From CAZCCC01 sp964535715 (GTDB lineage Bacteria; Patescibacteriota; Patescibacteriia; Buchananbacterales; UBA6539), in NCBI GenBank assembly GCA_964535715.1, contig CAZHUO010000002.1:42822-106821 (forward strand): 64,000 nt of DNA, written 5' to 3'. A program made the position numbers and the translations under genes. Under the pieces are notes generated by a model that was not told the DNA's origin, searched no databases, and saw nothing but the letters and a program-made list of their open reading frames with translations. This document shows positions 18,230 to 27,814 of this stretch, piece after piece. Every line of letters starts with the position of its first letter. The stretch's first letter is position 1.

Positions 18230-19667
18230 GATATTATTAATAAATCCGGCTTTTAATATTGCCAAAGACAACTACGACAGTTCGATTTCAGTCGGATTAT
18301 TAAGTATTGCCACATACTTAGATAGTCAAGGAGTAGGGGTGGAAATAGTTGATGGAGCAAGACAAAATAATTATTTGGATTTAATCAAAGCTAAAGCCTC
18401 AGGTTATAATTTTTTCGGCTTGTCGGTAATGACCACTCAAATCCCTGGTGCTTTAAAAATAAGCCAATTAATAAAAGATTTAAATCCAAACTGTAAAATT
18501 ATTTGGGGTGGAACCCATCCAACCTTTTTTCCAAAAGAAACAATCGCACATCCTTTAGTTGATATTGTTTGTATTGGCGAAGGGGAATCTACCGTTTTGG
18601 ATATAGCTAGCGGTAAAAGTTTAGAAGGAATTGACGGCATTGTCTATAAAAGGAATGATGAAATTATTACTAATCATCCGCGCAAATTGCACAATCCCGC
18701 CGATATGCCTATTTTTAAATGGAGCCTGATACCGGAAGTGATTTTAAAAAAGTTGGAATTAGTTCCGTCTTTGACTTCGCGTGGTTGTCCGCACCGTTGC
18801 ACTTTTTGTATAAATGCTATTTTGAAAAATAAGTGGCGTGGTCGTACTGTTGATCAAGTTTTGAGTGATTTGGAAACTATAAAAAATAATATATATTTTA
18901 AGGGGAAAAATGTAAGATTTTGGGATGAAAATTTTTTTGTTGATATTAATAGATCTAAAGAAATTATCAACGGTATGATTGAAAGAAGTTTAGAAATACC
19001 GTGGGAAACAACAATCAGGGTTGATTATATTAAGGATGGGCAAGTTGATGATAATTTTTTGGCGAAAATTAAAAAGTCCGGCTGTTATCTTCTTTCTTTC
19101 GGAGCGGAATCGGGGTCATCGGAAATTTTAGCCAAGATAAAAAAGGATATTACTGCTGAAGAAATTTTGAATTCGGCAAGAATGTGTTTAAAACATAATA
19201 TTATTCCTCAATATTCTTTTATGATCGGGTTGCCGGGTGAAAGCAAAAAGGATATGAAGATGACCCTGAAGGTTATTGATCGACTAGTTAAACTAAGCGA
19301 TAAAGTTCAAATTCTTGGTCCTCAGGCTTTTAGGCCATATCCGGGATCCACTTTGTATGAAGAATGTATTACTGCTGGCTGGCAGGCTCCTAAAACTTTG
19401 GAGGATTGGTCTCATTTGATAGAAAATGAATTAAGTTATCTAACTGTTCAAAATTTTCCCTGGGTTAAATATAAAAATTTTGTTGAATCAATGGAAGCCT
19501 ATGTCCGTTTTGGCGCCCATAACATTAAAAGTGCAATGGGTTCAACTGTTAAGGCTAAAAAGCTGGTAAAATTAATTTTTGTTTTAATTTGTAAATTAAG
19601 ATGGAAGTTGAAATTTTTTGCCTGGCCAATAGAATTTAAATTAGCTAAAAGGTTTGTTACCAAGTAA
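18222..19667 (+). CDS. B12-binding-domain radical SAM protein
   Basis: 481 aa. An N-terminal cobalamin-binding-like domain (about 1-140, INPAF near the start and WGGTHPTFFP) is followed by a radical SAM domain with the [4Fe-4S] motif CPHRCTFC (CxxxCxxC) at about 190. FGAESGS and FMIGLPGE are typical of this BchE/P-methylase-like class. A helical C-terminal part follows. Such proteins catalyse methylations, cyclisations or other radical reactions. In a glycan or lipid cluster, modification of a lipid carrier or sugar is possible but unproven. A DxHxxG cobalamin motif is not evident, so B12 binding is uncertain. Confidence 0.8.
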   Translation: MNKILLINPAFNIAKDNYDSSISVGLLSIATYLDSQGVGVEIVDGARQNNYLDLIKAKASGYNFFGLSVMTTQIPGALKISQLIKDLNPNCKIIWGGTHPTFFPKETIAHPLVDIVCIGEGESTVLDIASGKSLEGIDGIVYKRNDEIITNHPRKLHNPADMPIFKWSLIPEVILKKLELVPSLTSRGCPHRCTFCINAILKNKWRGRTVDQVLSDLETIKNNIYFKGKNVRFWDENFFVDINRSKEIINGMIERSLEIPWETTIRVDYIKDGQVDDNFLAKIKKSGCYLLSFGAESGSSEILAKIKKDITAEEILNSARMCLKHNIIPQYSFMIGLPGESKKDMKMTLKVIDRLVKLSDKVQILGPQAFRPYPGSTLYEECITAGWQAPKTLEDWSHLIENELSYLTVQNFPWVKYKNFVESMEAYVRFGAHNIKSAMGSTVKAKKLVKLIFVLICKLRWKLKFFAWPIEFKLAKRFVTK

Positions 19668-19670
19668 AAT

Positions 19671-20780
19671 ATGAGAGTTTTAATGATCTCAATTGATAAA
19701 GGACTGCTTGGTCAAGGTCAACTTGGAGATGTAGTTGAGCGTCATATTGAATATGGAAAACAAGTTGAGAGGTTAGATATTATTGTTTTTTCTCATAAAG
19801 GTTATAGAAATTATAAAATTTCTGAAAAAGTTACTTCTTATCCGACCAATTCAGCAAGTAAGTTTAGATATTTTTCTGATGCTTTAAAAATTGGAAAATG
19901 CTTATTTAAGGATAAACGGTATGACTTAATTGTCACTCAAGAGCCATTTTTAGCAGGTTTAGTTGGTGTTATTTTAAAAAAGAAATTTGGCAGTAAGTTA
20001 TTGGTTCATTTTCACGGAGATTTTTGGAAAAATAAAAATTGGTTGAAAGAACATTGGGTTAACTATATATTTTTATTAATTTCAAAATTTGTCGTGCCAA
20101 AAGTCGATGGCATTAGAGTTATGAGTCAAGGACAAAAAGATAAATTAGTTAAAGTGGGAATTGATAAAAATAAAATCAGAGTAATTTCTACGCCGGTTGA
20201 TTTGCAAAAATATTTAAATCAAGAATTAAGAATTAAGAGTCAAGAATCAAGAATAGTTTTACATGTTGGTAGGAACGATAAGGTTAAGGACTATTCAACT
20301 TTAATTAAAGCATTTAAAATAGTCAGCCAAAAATTGCCAAATGCAAAATTTATTCAGGTCGGTGCGGACTCAGAAATTAAGAAAGCAATTGAAGATTTTG
20401 GACCCATTGAAGTAGATATTTTAGGAAAAGTCAGTTCTGAAAATTTGATTAATATCTATAATCAATCTGACGTCGTTGTTTTAAGTTCAACTTCTGAAAG
20501 TTTTGGCAAGGTCCTAGTTGAAGCCAATGCCTGCGGCAAGCCGGTAGTTTCTACGGCTACGACAGGTGCTAAAGAAATAATCCAAGACGGTTATAATGGC
20601 TATTTAGTATCGATCGGTGATGCTGAGGACTTGGCTGAGAAAATTTTATATCTTTTAAATAATCCAGAAGATGCCAAAGAGATGGGGAAAAAGGGCCGTA
20701 AACTGGTCAAAGAAAAATTTGGCAACAATATGGAAAGGATAATTAATTTTTGGCAAGAATTAACTTATGGCAAAAAGTAA
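19671..20780 (+). CDS. GT4-family glycosyltransferase with a tandem-repeat linker
   Basis: 369 aa, GT-B fold: MISIDKGLLG at the N-terminus, LHVGRNDKVKDY at the start of the C-terminal domain, EX7E as ESFGKVLVE, then TTGAKEII and NGYLV. The linker between the two domains (about 184-195, QELRIKSQESR) is encoded by five degenerate 7-bp repeats at 20221-20255, which looks like repeat expansion into a tolerant hinge. Its 3' end overlaps the next methyltransferase gene by 14 bp. Donor unknown. Confidence 0.82.
   Translation: MRVLMISIDKGLLGQGQLGDVVERHIEYGKQVERLDIIVFSHKGYRNYKISEKVTSYPTNSASKFRYFSDALKIGKCLFKDKRYDLIVTQEPFLAGLVGVILKKKFGSKLLVHFHGDFWKNKNWLKEHWVNYIFLLISKFVVPKVDGIRVMSQGQKDKLVKVGIDKNKIRVISTPVDLQKYLNQELRIKSQESRIVLHVGRNDKVKDYSTLIKAFKIVSQKLPNAKFIQVGADSEIKKAIEDFGPIEVDILGKVSSENLINIYNQSDVVVLSSTSESFGKVLVEANACGKPVVSTATTGAKEIIQDGYNGYLVSIGDAEDLAEKILYLLNNPEDAKEMGKKGRKLVKEKFGNNMERIINFWQELTYGKK
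20221..20255. repeat. Five-unit heptamer tandem repeat inside a coding region
   Basis: The units are AAGAATT, AAGAATT, AAGAGTC, AAGAATC and AAGAATA. The tract lies within the glycosyltransferase gene and encodes the interdomain linker. Confidence 0.85.
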
Positions 20781-21378
20781 ATTGTTTGAAGAAAAAATAA
20801 TAAAAATTTTTACTGAAAAAAATAAAATTATTGATATTGGCGGGGGATTAAGAATTAATTCCGAAAAGAATAATCGTTTTGATGAAAATAACAAATGGTT
20901 AAAGCCTTATTTGGAAAAGGTGAATTACTTGATTTTAGACAAAGTTTCAAGCTATAACCCCGATATTGTTGGCGATATTCACCAGCTCCCTTTGGCGGAT
21001 AATTCCGTTGATGCGATTATTTGCATTGCGGTTTTGGAACATGTAGAAAATCCAATTAAGGCTTGTGAAGAAATTTATCGTGTTTTAAAACCCGGCGGCT
21101 ATGTTTTTATTTATGTACCGTTTCTTTATTATTATCATCCAATGGAAGGGTATTATCAAGATTTTTATCGTTTTACAATCGATGGTGTAAAATATCTGTT
21201 GCGCAATTTTAGAAATCTGGAAATAGAAAAAGTCAGAGGACCGCTAGAAACATTAAATAATTTATTGCCGGGAAAGATTTCTCGCCGAACTGCTTTTATC
21301 GCCAGATTTTTTGACCGGTTTATAAAGCGGCCAAGAAACAATGTTGTTAGCGGATTTTATATATTTTGTGTTAAATAG
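20767..21378 (+). CDS. Class I SAM-dependent methyltransferase
   Basis: 203 aa, Methyltransf_11-like. IIDIGGG is the SAM-binding motif I, LADNSVDAIICIAVLEHVEN is the acidic motif II/post-II region, and RVLKPGGYVFIYVPF is motif III/IV. The C-terminus is basic (FDRFIKRPRNN). It overlaps the upstream glycosyltransferase gene by 14 bp and abuts the next, so it likely O-methylates a sugar of the same glycan. Substrate not deducible. Confidence 0.8.
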   Translation: MAKSKLFEEKIIKIFTEKNKIIDIGGGLRINSEKNNRFDENNKWLKPYLEKVNYLILDKVSSYNPDIVGDIHQLPLADNSVDAIICIAVLEHVENPIKACEEIYRVLKPGGYVFIYVPFLYYYHPMEGYYQDFYRFTIDGVKYLLRNFRNLEIEKVRGPLETLNNLLPGKISRRTAFIARFFDRFIKRPRNNVVSGFYIFCVK

Positions 21379-22416
21379 ATGAAATTATTAATGATAACCA
21401 GAAAAGTTGACAGAAACGAGCATTTAGCCGGGTTCATTTATAATTGGGTTAAAAAAATTGGAGAGCAAGTTGAAGAGCTTAGAGTCATTAGCTGGCAGGA
21501 AGGGGACAGCTCTGGCTTGCTGGAAAATATCAAAGTTTGGCATTTGCCGACTAATGGCAATAAGCTTATAAAGATCATAAAATTTAAATTATTAGTTTGG
21601 AAAAATCTAAATGGTGTTGACGGAATTTTTTGTCATCAAATGCCAATTTATACTATCATCGCCGGATCTTTGGCCCGTTTACGTGGCAAAAAGGTGGTGA
21701 GCTGGTACATGCATCGTCAGATTGACCTTAAGGTAAGGCTGATGGAAAAAATCGCTAATGTAATTTTGTCTGCTTCAAAGGAAAGTTTTAGGCTCCCCTC
21801 TAAAAAATTGGTCACTACTGGCCACGGGATTGATACAAAGCTTTTTAAGCCGGCTGAAAAAATGCCAGAAAATATTTTTAAAATAATCAGTATTGGACGG
21901 ATTTCGCCAACCAAAGATTATGAATCAATGATTAAGGCAGTTGATATTTTAGCCGAGCAGGGGATTGATAATATAAAATTAACTATCATCGGCGATGCCG
22001 GATTGTCTGATCAAAAATCTTATTTTGAAAATTTAAAACAGATGACAGAAAAAATGAATTTGTCCGAAAAAGTTGAGTTTTTAGGGCCAAAACCCAATCA
22101 TGAAATTCCCCTTTATTTACAACAGTCGGATTTGTTTATTAATATGAGCAAAACAGGAAGTATTGACAAGGCGGTTTTGGAAGCAATGAGCTGCGGTTGT
22201 TTGGTTTTAACTGCTAATGAATCTTTTCTTGAAATTTTACCACCCGAGATGCAGACTGAAAGGGATAATCCGCAGAAGTTGGCAGAAAAGACCAAGCGGC
22301 TGATAAATTTATCGCCGGAAAAAACCAGACAGTTTTATCAGCAGCTAAGGCAAGAAGTTGTCAATAATCATAATCTGGATAATTTAGTAAAAAAAATTAT
22401 TAATCAGTTTTCCTAA
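21379..22416 (+). CDS. GT4-like glycosyltransferase
   Basis: 345 aa with GT-B organisation. TTGHGIDTKLFKP marks the inter-domain junction and IISIGRISPTKDYE the start of the C-terminal domain. INMSKTGSIDKAVLEAMSCG replaces the usual EX7E: the first Glu position is Gly, a variant seen in some GT4 proteins. It starts directly after the methyltransferase stop. Acceptor and donor are unknown. Confidence 0.78.
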   Translation: MKLLMITRKVDRNEHLAGFIYNWVKKIGEQVEELRVISWQEGDSSGLLENIKVWHLPTNGNKLIKIIKFKLLVWKNLNGVDGIFCHQMPIYTIIAGSLARLRGKKVVSWYMHRQIDLKVRLMEKIANVILSASKESFRLPSKKLVTTGHGIDTKLFKPAEKMPENIFKIISIGRISPTKDYESMIKAVDILAEQGIDNIKLTIIGDAGLSDQKSYFENLKQMTEKMNLSEKVEFLGPKPNHEIPLYLQQSDLFINMSKTGSIDKAVLEAMSCGCLVLTANESFLEILPPEMQTERDNPQKLAEKTKRLINLSPEKTRQFYQQLRQEVVNNHNLDNLVKKIINQFS

Positions 22417-22420
22417 AATA

Positions 22421-23332
22421 ATGAATTTAAAAAATATTAAATTGCAATTTTTTTATCTTCGCAAGTCTTTTTTTCAATATAAAAAAGGTTTTGAATATGT
22501 TTATTATAAACATATTTTAGCTCCAAAAATTTTAAAAATTAATAAAGTTTTAGAAAAGCCAATTAACAATAATGATTTGTCAATTCATATTTTGACTTGC
22601 CATAAGGATTTAGTAATAACGGTCTGGTCACTGGCAAGTTTTTACAACAATATTGAGTTATCTGGTCAACTATTCATTCATAATGATGGAAGCTTAAACT
22701 CAGCAGATCAAGATATATTGAAAAAATTTTTTCCAAACTCAAAAATAATCAACCCGAATTACTTATTTGAAAAGTATAGTGATAAATTGGATGCCTATCC
22801 GATGATAAAAAAATTTAGGTTGGAATTTAATGGCTATTTTTTGCTAAAAAAATTGATTGATCCCTATTTTATTTCTGACAAAAAAATTCGATTGGTTATT
22901 GATTCAGATTTGTTATGGTTTTTTCCGCCGACGGAAATTATCGACGCCATTAATGGAAATGGAATAGGAAGTCGGTCATTAATGATGAAAAACAATAGAA
23001 GTTGTTATATCTATTTTAATGACGGCAAGTTAAACGATGATTTAGCTTCTTTTAATTCCGGAATTGTTCTATATAGCAAGGCTGATTTTAATTTAGATAA
23101 ATTATCAGATTATTTAAGTAAGATTGATATTGAAAATAAGGAAAATGCCCATTTTATTGAACAGGCTGGTTATGCCTATTGTCTAAATAATCTAATTTCG
23201 TTGCCTGAAAATTTATATACTATAAAAGATAAAGTTGAAGGTAATACAGTGGTTAAGCATTATACCAGTCCGCGTCGTCCGTTATTTTTTATTGAGGGTT
23301 TGAAAAATTTAAAAAATAAATTATTAAAGTAA
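22421..23332 (+). CDS. Putative GT-A-fold glycosyltransferase
   Basis: 303 aa. Not firmly recognised. A central RLVIDSDLLWFFPP carries a DxD motif like GT8 and related GT-A enzymes. NSGIVLY, FIEQAGYAYC and a late VKHYTS histidine match the general GT8-type order. No membrane segment is seen. It abuts the asparagine synthase gene (its stop directly precedes that ATG), so it belongs to the same glycan operon. Confidence 0.6.
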   Translation: MNLKNIKLQFFYLRKSFFQYKKGFEYVYYKHILAPKILKINKVLEKPINNNDLSIHILTCHKDLVITVWSLASFYNNIELSGQLFIHNDGSLNSADQDILKKFFPNSKIINPNYLFEKYSDKLDAYPMIKKFRLEFNGYFLLKKLIDPYFISDKKIRLVIDSDLLWFFPPTEIIDAINGNGIGSRSLMMKNNRSCYIYFNDGKLNDDLASFNSGIVLYSKADFNLDKLSDYLSKIDIENKENAHFIEQAGYAYCLNNLISLPENLYTIKDKVEGNTVVKHYTSPRRPLFFIEGLKNLKNKLLK

Positions 23333-25177
23333 ATGTGTGGTATAAATGGTTTTAATTGGCAAGACGAAGGATTGATAAAAAAAATGAATCAGCGAATTAG
23401 TCATCGTGGTTTTGATGATAGTGGATTTTTTCTTACTCAAAATGTTTCTCTTGGCCACCAGCGACTATCAATTCTTGATTTGTCAGAAAAAGGCCACCAG
23501 CCGATGAGTTTCAAAAATTTGACCATTATTTATAATGGTGAACTTTATAATTATCAGGAGATTAGAGATGAATTAAAAAAAAGCGGTCATCAATTTGAAT
23601 CTGATACGGACACGGAGGTAATTTTAAAAAGTTACTATGCCTGGGGAACTAAATGTTTAGATAAATTTAATGGGATTTTTGTTTTAGCAATTTTGGATCA
23701 GAAAAAACAGGAGTTATTCTTAGCGCGCGATCAAATTGGAGTTAAGCCTTTATTTTATTATTTAAAGGATAAAACATTTATCTTTTCTTCAGAAATTAAG
23801 GCAATCTTAGAACATAAGATTGATAAGACTATCTTACCGGAACGAATAAGTTTTGTTTACAAAATGTCTTGCCTGCCCGGGGAATTGACCATGTTTAAAT
23901 ACATTCATCAATTACCGGCTGCCCATTATGTTGTTTTTAAAAATAATTTTTTGGTTAAAAAATGTTATTGGCAATTGACCGATTTTACGGATATAAATAA
24001 TAAAGATGAAATAGCAACAAAAATAAGGGAAATTTTGAACGATTCAGTAAAAAAGCAAATGATTAGCGATGTGCCATTGGGAGTTTTTTTGTCTGGTGGT
24101 ATTGATTCTAGCGTGATAACGATGTTGGCAAGTCGGCATTCCCATCAGCCGGTTAAAACTTTTTCCGTTGGTTTTGATGTCGAGCAAGAATCAGAGAAGT
24201 TCAATGCCGATTTTTATTTAGCGCGCCAGACTGCTCAATATTTTAAAACTGATCATCAAGAATTATTTTTAAAAAAAGGACAAGCTCTCCAATATATGGA
24301 TTTTTTGGCTGATAATTTGGAAATGCCTAACAACATGACGACTTCTATTCCGAGTTTTTGGTTATCAAAATGGGCTAAAAAACAGGTTAGTGTAGTTTTA
24401 GGCGGAGATGGCGGAGATGAACTTTTTGGCGGTTATCAGCGCTATCAGCTTAGCCTAATTATTTCCAATTGGTTAAGAATTCCTTCGTTATTACGCAAGG
24501 TGGCACCTTACAAATTAATTGAGGTGATTGCAAAAAAGAGAGATTTGATCTCTCGGCTTAGAACTGAGGATGAACTTAAACGCTATCTTAGCTTTAAGTG
24601 CCACCGAGATGAAGATGCACCAGCTATTTTTAAAGAAATTTATAAGCCCGAATTGGTTGATGAATATTTAGCTGAAAATTTTTTTAGGAAGCCTTTGCCG
24701 ACTAAAGATTTTGAAAAATATTTTATGCTTGTAGATTTACAAACTTGGCTTGTTGATCATTCATTAATTAGATCAGACAAGGTGACAATGAACTTTGCCT
24801 TAGAAGAACGTGTTCCAATGCTTGATCGTAGATTAGTTGAGCTTTCTGTAAAAATTCCAACAAAATATAAACTAGATTCAAGAAATACAAAAAAGATTTT
24901 CAAAGAAACTTTTAAAAATGATTTGCCAGAATTTTTGTTTAATCAGCCAAAGCGTGGCTGGCTTGCGCCGGCGGCAAAATGGTTAAGATTTGAAATGAAA
25001 GAATTTGCTTATGATGTTTTATCTGATAATTTTGTTCCGGAATCAAAAAATTATTTTGATTTAAAATTAGCTAGAGATTTGCTAGATAAACACATAAAAG
25101 GCGAACGGTATAATCTTCATTTGCTTTGGATATTAATAACTTGGCAGCTTTGGTATAAAAAAAATATTTTGAGATAA
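23333..25177 (+). CDS. asnB: Glutamine-dependent asparagine synthase-type amidotransferase (AsnB family)
   Basis: 614 aa, full length. The N-terminal Ntn glutaminase begins MCGINGF with the nucleophile Cys2, then SHRGFDDSG. The synthetase domain has the PP-loop FLSGGIDSSV at about 253 and GGDGGDELFGGYQRY. In glycan clusters such proteins amidate uronic acids (for example WbtH-type GalNAcA to GalNAcAN) rather than make asparagine. The HexNAc-type dehydrogenase at 14544 would supply the uronate. That substrate assignment is inference; the enzyme class is clear. Confidence 0.88.
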   Translation: MCGINGFNWQDEGLIKKMNQRISHRGFDDSGFFLTQNVSLGHQRLSILDLSEKGHQPMSFKNLTIIYNGELYNYQEIRDELKKSGHQFESDTDTEVILKSYYAWGTKCLDKFNGIFVLAILDQKKQELFLARDQIGVKPLFYYLKDKTFIFSSEIKAILEHKIDKTILPERISFVYKMSCLPGELTMFKYIHQLPAAHYVVFKNNFLVKKCYWQLTDFTDINNKDEIATKIREILNDSVKKQMISDVPLGVFLSGGIDSSVITMLASRHSHQPVKTFSVGFDVEQESEKFNADFYLARQTAQYFKTDHQELFLKKGQALQYMDFLADNLEMPNNMTTSIPSFWLSKWAKKQVSVVLGGDGGDELFGGYQRYQLSLIISNWLRIPSLLRKVAPYKLIEVIAKKRDLISRLRTEDELKRYLSFKCHRDEDAPAIFKEIYKPELVDEYLAENFFRKPLPTKDFEKYFMLVDLQTWLVDHSLIRSDKVTMNFALEERVPMLDRRLVELSVKIPTKYKLDSRNTKKIFKETFKNDLPEFLFNQPKRGWLAPAAKWLRFEMKEFAYDVLSDNFVPESKNYFDLKLARDLLDKHIKGERYNLHLLWILITWQLWYKKNILR

Positions 25178-25180
25178 TTT

Positions 25181-25804
25181 ATGTCCGATTCTAACATTTT
25201 AAACCCGGATGAATATTTAGGAAGATCCTATCTTAATAAAGAAAGATGGGTTAGTTATTCATTGCAGATAAAACTTATCAGCGAGTTTGTTGCTAAAGGG
25301 GAGATTTTAGAAATAGGAGTCGGAAATAAAATTGTAGCTGATTTTTTAAGTAAAAAATATAAGCTAACTACAGTTGATATTAATCCCGACTTAAAGCCTG
25401 ATATTATAGCCTCAGTAAATAATTTAATCAGCTTGGTTGATCGTAAATTTGATGCCTCGCTTTGTTTTGAAGTTTTGGAACACTTGCCTTATAGTGAATT
25501 TAAAAATTGCTTGTCAGAGTTAAGACGTGTCAGCCGAAGCTATGTTTTATTGTCTTTGCCGTACTGGGGATATACTTTCGGCTTTAAGATAAAAATTCCT
25601 GTTTTGGGCGAATGGGTTTTTAAATTTAAAGTTACTTCTTTAAAAAAACATCAGTTCAACGGCCAGCATTACTGGGAGCTAGGAAAGAAAGGTTACCAGC
25701 TTAGGAGAATAAAAAAAGATATCATTGATTCTGATTTTAAAATAGTTAAATCATTTTGGGATTTGGATGATCCTTATCATTATTATTTTGTATTAATGAA
25801 ATAA
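25181..25804 (+). CDS. Class I SAM-dependent methyltransferase
   Basis: 207 aa. ILEIGVGN is motif I, LTTVDINPDLKPDIIASV supplies the acidic loop, and FDASLCFEVLEHLPYSEF is the motif II region. SYVLLSLPYWG follows. The C-terminal half (YWELGKKGYQLRRI) is typical of small glycan-cluster methyltransferases. It lies 3 bp after the amidotransferase and 3 bp before a GT4 gene. Target unknown. Confidence 0.75.
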   Translation: MSDSNILNPDEYLGRSYLNKERWVSYSLQIKLISEFVAKGEILEIGVGNKIVADFLSKKYKLTTVDINPDLKPDIIASVNNLISLVDRKFDASLCFEVLEHLPYSEFKNCLSELRRVSRSYVLLSLPYWGYTFGFKIKIPVLGEWVFKFKVTSLKKHQFNGQHYWELGKKGYQLRRIKKDIIDSDFKIVKSFWDLDDPYHYYFVLMK

Positions 25805-25807
25805 AAT

Positions 25808-26983
25808 ATGAAAATTTTATATATTGCTAACGCCCGAATACCGACAGAAAAAGCGCATGGTTATCAGATTATGAAAATGTGTGAATCATTTTCTAAAATT
25901 GGTTTTAAGCTTGAACTGATATTGCCAACCAGAAGGAATAAAGAATTAAGCGGCATAATACTGTTTGATTATTATAGAGTGAAGAATATTTTTAAAATAA
26001 CTAAAATTTTTTGTCCTGATCCGTATTTTTTACTTAAATTTCCAAAAGGTGTATTCATTAAATTTCAAACTTTATTTTTTGGCATTAGCTTATTTTTTTA
26101 TTTACTTTTGAAAAAAAATAAAAAAGGATATATTTTTTACACCCGTGATGAGCATTTATTACCAATTTTATTTTTATTTTCAAAAAAGGTTGTGTGGGAG
26201 AGTCATAATTTGCCCAGTCATAAATTAAAATATTCAGCCATTTGGAAAAAATGTTTTAGAATTATTGCCATAACACAAGGTTTAAAGGATGATTTAATTA
26301 AATTAGGTATTGGTTCAAAAAAGATTTTAGTTGCGCCTGATGGCGTAGACTTGGCAGATTTTGATAATTTACCTGATAATCAAAATGAACTAAGATTGGA
26401 ATTAAAGCTTCCGTTGGATAAAAAAATAATTCTTTACTCAGGGCATTTGTATGATTGGAAAGGTGCCCTTATTTTTGCTGAATCTGCCAAATTTTTTTCG
26501 GAAAATAGTTTAGCTGTTTTTCTTGGAGGTACAGATGATGATATAAAAAGCTTCAAGACAAAGTATGGAAATTATGGCAATATTTTAATTTTAGGAAGAG
26601 TGGAAAAAAGTCAGGTTGCAAAATATTTAAAAGCAGCGGATATATTGGTTTTGCCTAACTCCGCAAAACTGGAAATCTCAGCCAGATATACCTCTCCGCT
26701 AAAACTTTTTGAATATATGGCATCAGGCAAGCCTATTGTGTCCAGTAATCTCCCGGCCATTAGAGAGATATTGAGTGAAAACAGCGCTTTATTGGTTGAG
26801 CCGGATAGCGCCAAAGACTTGGCTGATGGTATTTTTAAATTGCTTAGTGATGATATTATTTCTCATCATTTGTCAAAACAAGCTTTACTTGGCGTTCAAA
26901 AGTATTCTTGGGAAAAAAGAGCTGACAATATTTTAGACTTCATTAAAGATGGTAATTTGGCAAAAAATCAAGAAAAATTGTAA
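25808..26983 (+). CDS. GT4-family glycosyltransferase
   Basis: 391 aa, GT-B fold. It starts KILYIANARIPTEKAHGYQI, a form found in GT4 exopolysaccharide enzymes. The C-terminal domain has ILYSGHLYDWKGA, VLPNSAKLEISARYTSPLKL and FEYMASGKPIVSSNLP, where the catalytic-motif region is the SPLKLFEYMA variant. NSALLVEPDSAKDLA follows. It is the last gene before a short intergenic region with a promoter, so it probably ends this sub-operon. Confidence 0.82.
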   Translation: MKILYIANARIPTEKAHGYQIMKMCESFSKIGFKLELILPTRRNKELSGIILFDYYRVKNIFKITKIFCPDPYFLLKFPKGVFIKFQTLFFGISLFFYLLLKKNKKGYIFYTRDEHLLPILFLFSKKVVWESHNLPSHKLKYSAIWKKCFRIIAITQGLKDDLIKLGIGSKKILVAPDGVDLADFDNLPDNQNELRLELKLPLDKKIILYSGHLYDWKGALIFAESAKFFSENSLAVFLGGTDDDIKSFKTKYGNYGNILILGRVEKSQVAKYLKAADILVLPNSAKLEISARYTSPLKLFEYMASGKPIVSSNLPAIREILSENSALLVEPDSAKDLADGIFKLLSDDIISHHLSKQALLGVQKYSWEKRADNILDFIKDGNLAKNQEKL

Positions 26984-27016
26984 TTTAGCAAATTAGCCCA
27001 ATGGCTAAATATTAAT

Positions 27017-27045
27017 TTGTCAGCAGTGGTTTTTTTTGATATAAT
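27017..27045 (+). promoter_or_regulatory. Sigma-70-type promoter upstream of the GT2 gene
   Basis: TTGTCA (27017-27022), a 17-bp spacer and TATAAT (27040-27045), 31 bp before the ATG at 27077. A TTAGCC-CAAT-GGCTAA hairpin just upstream (about 26993-27008) may end the previous unit. Confidence 0.7.
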
Positions 27046-27076
27046 TAGTATAATTTATTTTTTATTTATTTGAAAA

Positions 27077-27814
27077 ATGCCAGAAAATATTACAGTCAAT
27101 AAGTTTTCGATTTCAGTTTTTTTTCCCTGTTATAATGATAAGGGGACTATTGCCACTTTGGTAATAGAAGCAAAAGCGGTATTAGAAAAAATTACTGATG
27201 ATTATGAAATAATCGTTATTGATGACGGCTCAACCGATGGCAGCCGTGATTTGCTTTTGGAATTAAAGGCAAGTGTTCCTCAGCTGCGCATAGTTTTTCA
27301 TCAACAAAACGAAGGATATGGTTGCGTATTACAGACCGGTTTTAAGACGGCAACCAAAGAATTAGTTTTTTATACCGATGGCGATGGCCAATATGATGTT
27401 AAAGAATTGCCAAAATTATTGGAAAAAATGGCTGAAGGCATTGATATAGTTAACGGTTATAAAATTAAGCGTTCCGACCCATTACATAGGATTATTATCG
27501 GATATACTTATCAGGAAGTGATGCGCTTGGCTTTTTGGCTGCCGATTAAAGATCCTGACTGCGATTTTCGGCTAATGCGGCGAAAAATTTTTGATAAAGT
27601 AAGTTTGAAAAGCAAAACAGGAACTGTCTGCATCGAGCTTGTTAAAAGGATAGATCGGGCCGGGTTTAAATTTGCTGAAGTCGGAGTGAGCCATTATTTC
27701 AGAACATATGGTAAATCTCAGTTCTTTAACTTCCCTAGGGTTTTCCGAAGCTTGGTTCAGCTTGGACTTTTATGGCTCGAATTAATGATTTTTAATAGGA
27801 AAAATATAAAATAA
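27077..27814 (+). CDS. GT2-family glycosyltransferase (DPM1/polyprenyl-phosphate type)
   Basis: 245 aa, a single GT-A domain without the C-terminal membrane helices of ArnC/GtrB. FFPCYNDKGTI at the N-terminus, IDDGSTDGSRD, and FYTDGDGQYD (DXD-like) are the nucleotide-binding elements. DPDCDFRLMRR and a RTYGKSQFFNF motif match dolichol-phosphate-mannose-synthase-like proteins, which make polyprenyl-phosphate sugars for GT-C or GtrA systems. It overlaps the next gene by one base (TAATG). Confidence 0.82.
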   Translation: MPENITVNKFSISVFFPCYNDKGTIATLVIEAKAVLEKITDDYEIIVIDDGSTDGSRDLLLELKASVPQLRIVFHQQNEGYGCVLQTGFKTATKELVFYTDGDGQYDVKELPKLLEKMAEGIDIVNGYKIKRSDPLHRIIIGYTYQEVMRLAFWLPIKDPDCDFRLMRRKIFDKVSLKSKTGTVCIELVKRIDRAGFKFAEVGVSHYFRTYGKSQFFNFPRVFRSLVQLGLLWLELMIFNRKNIK

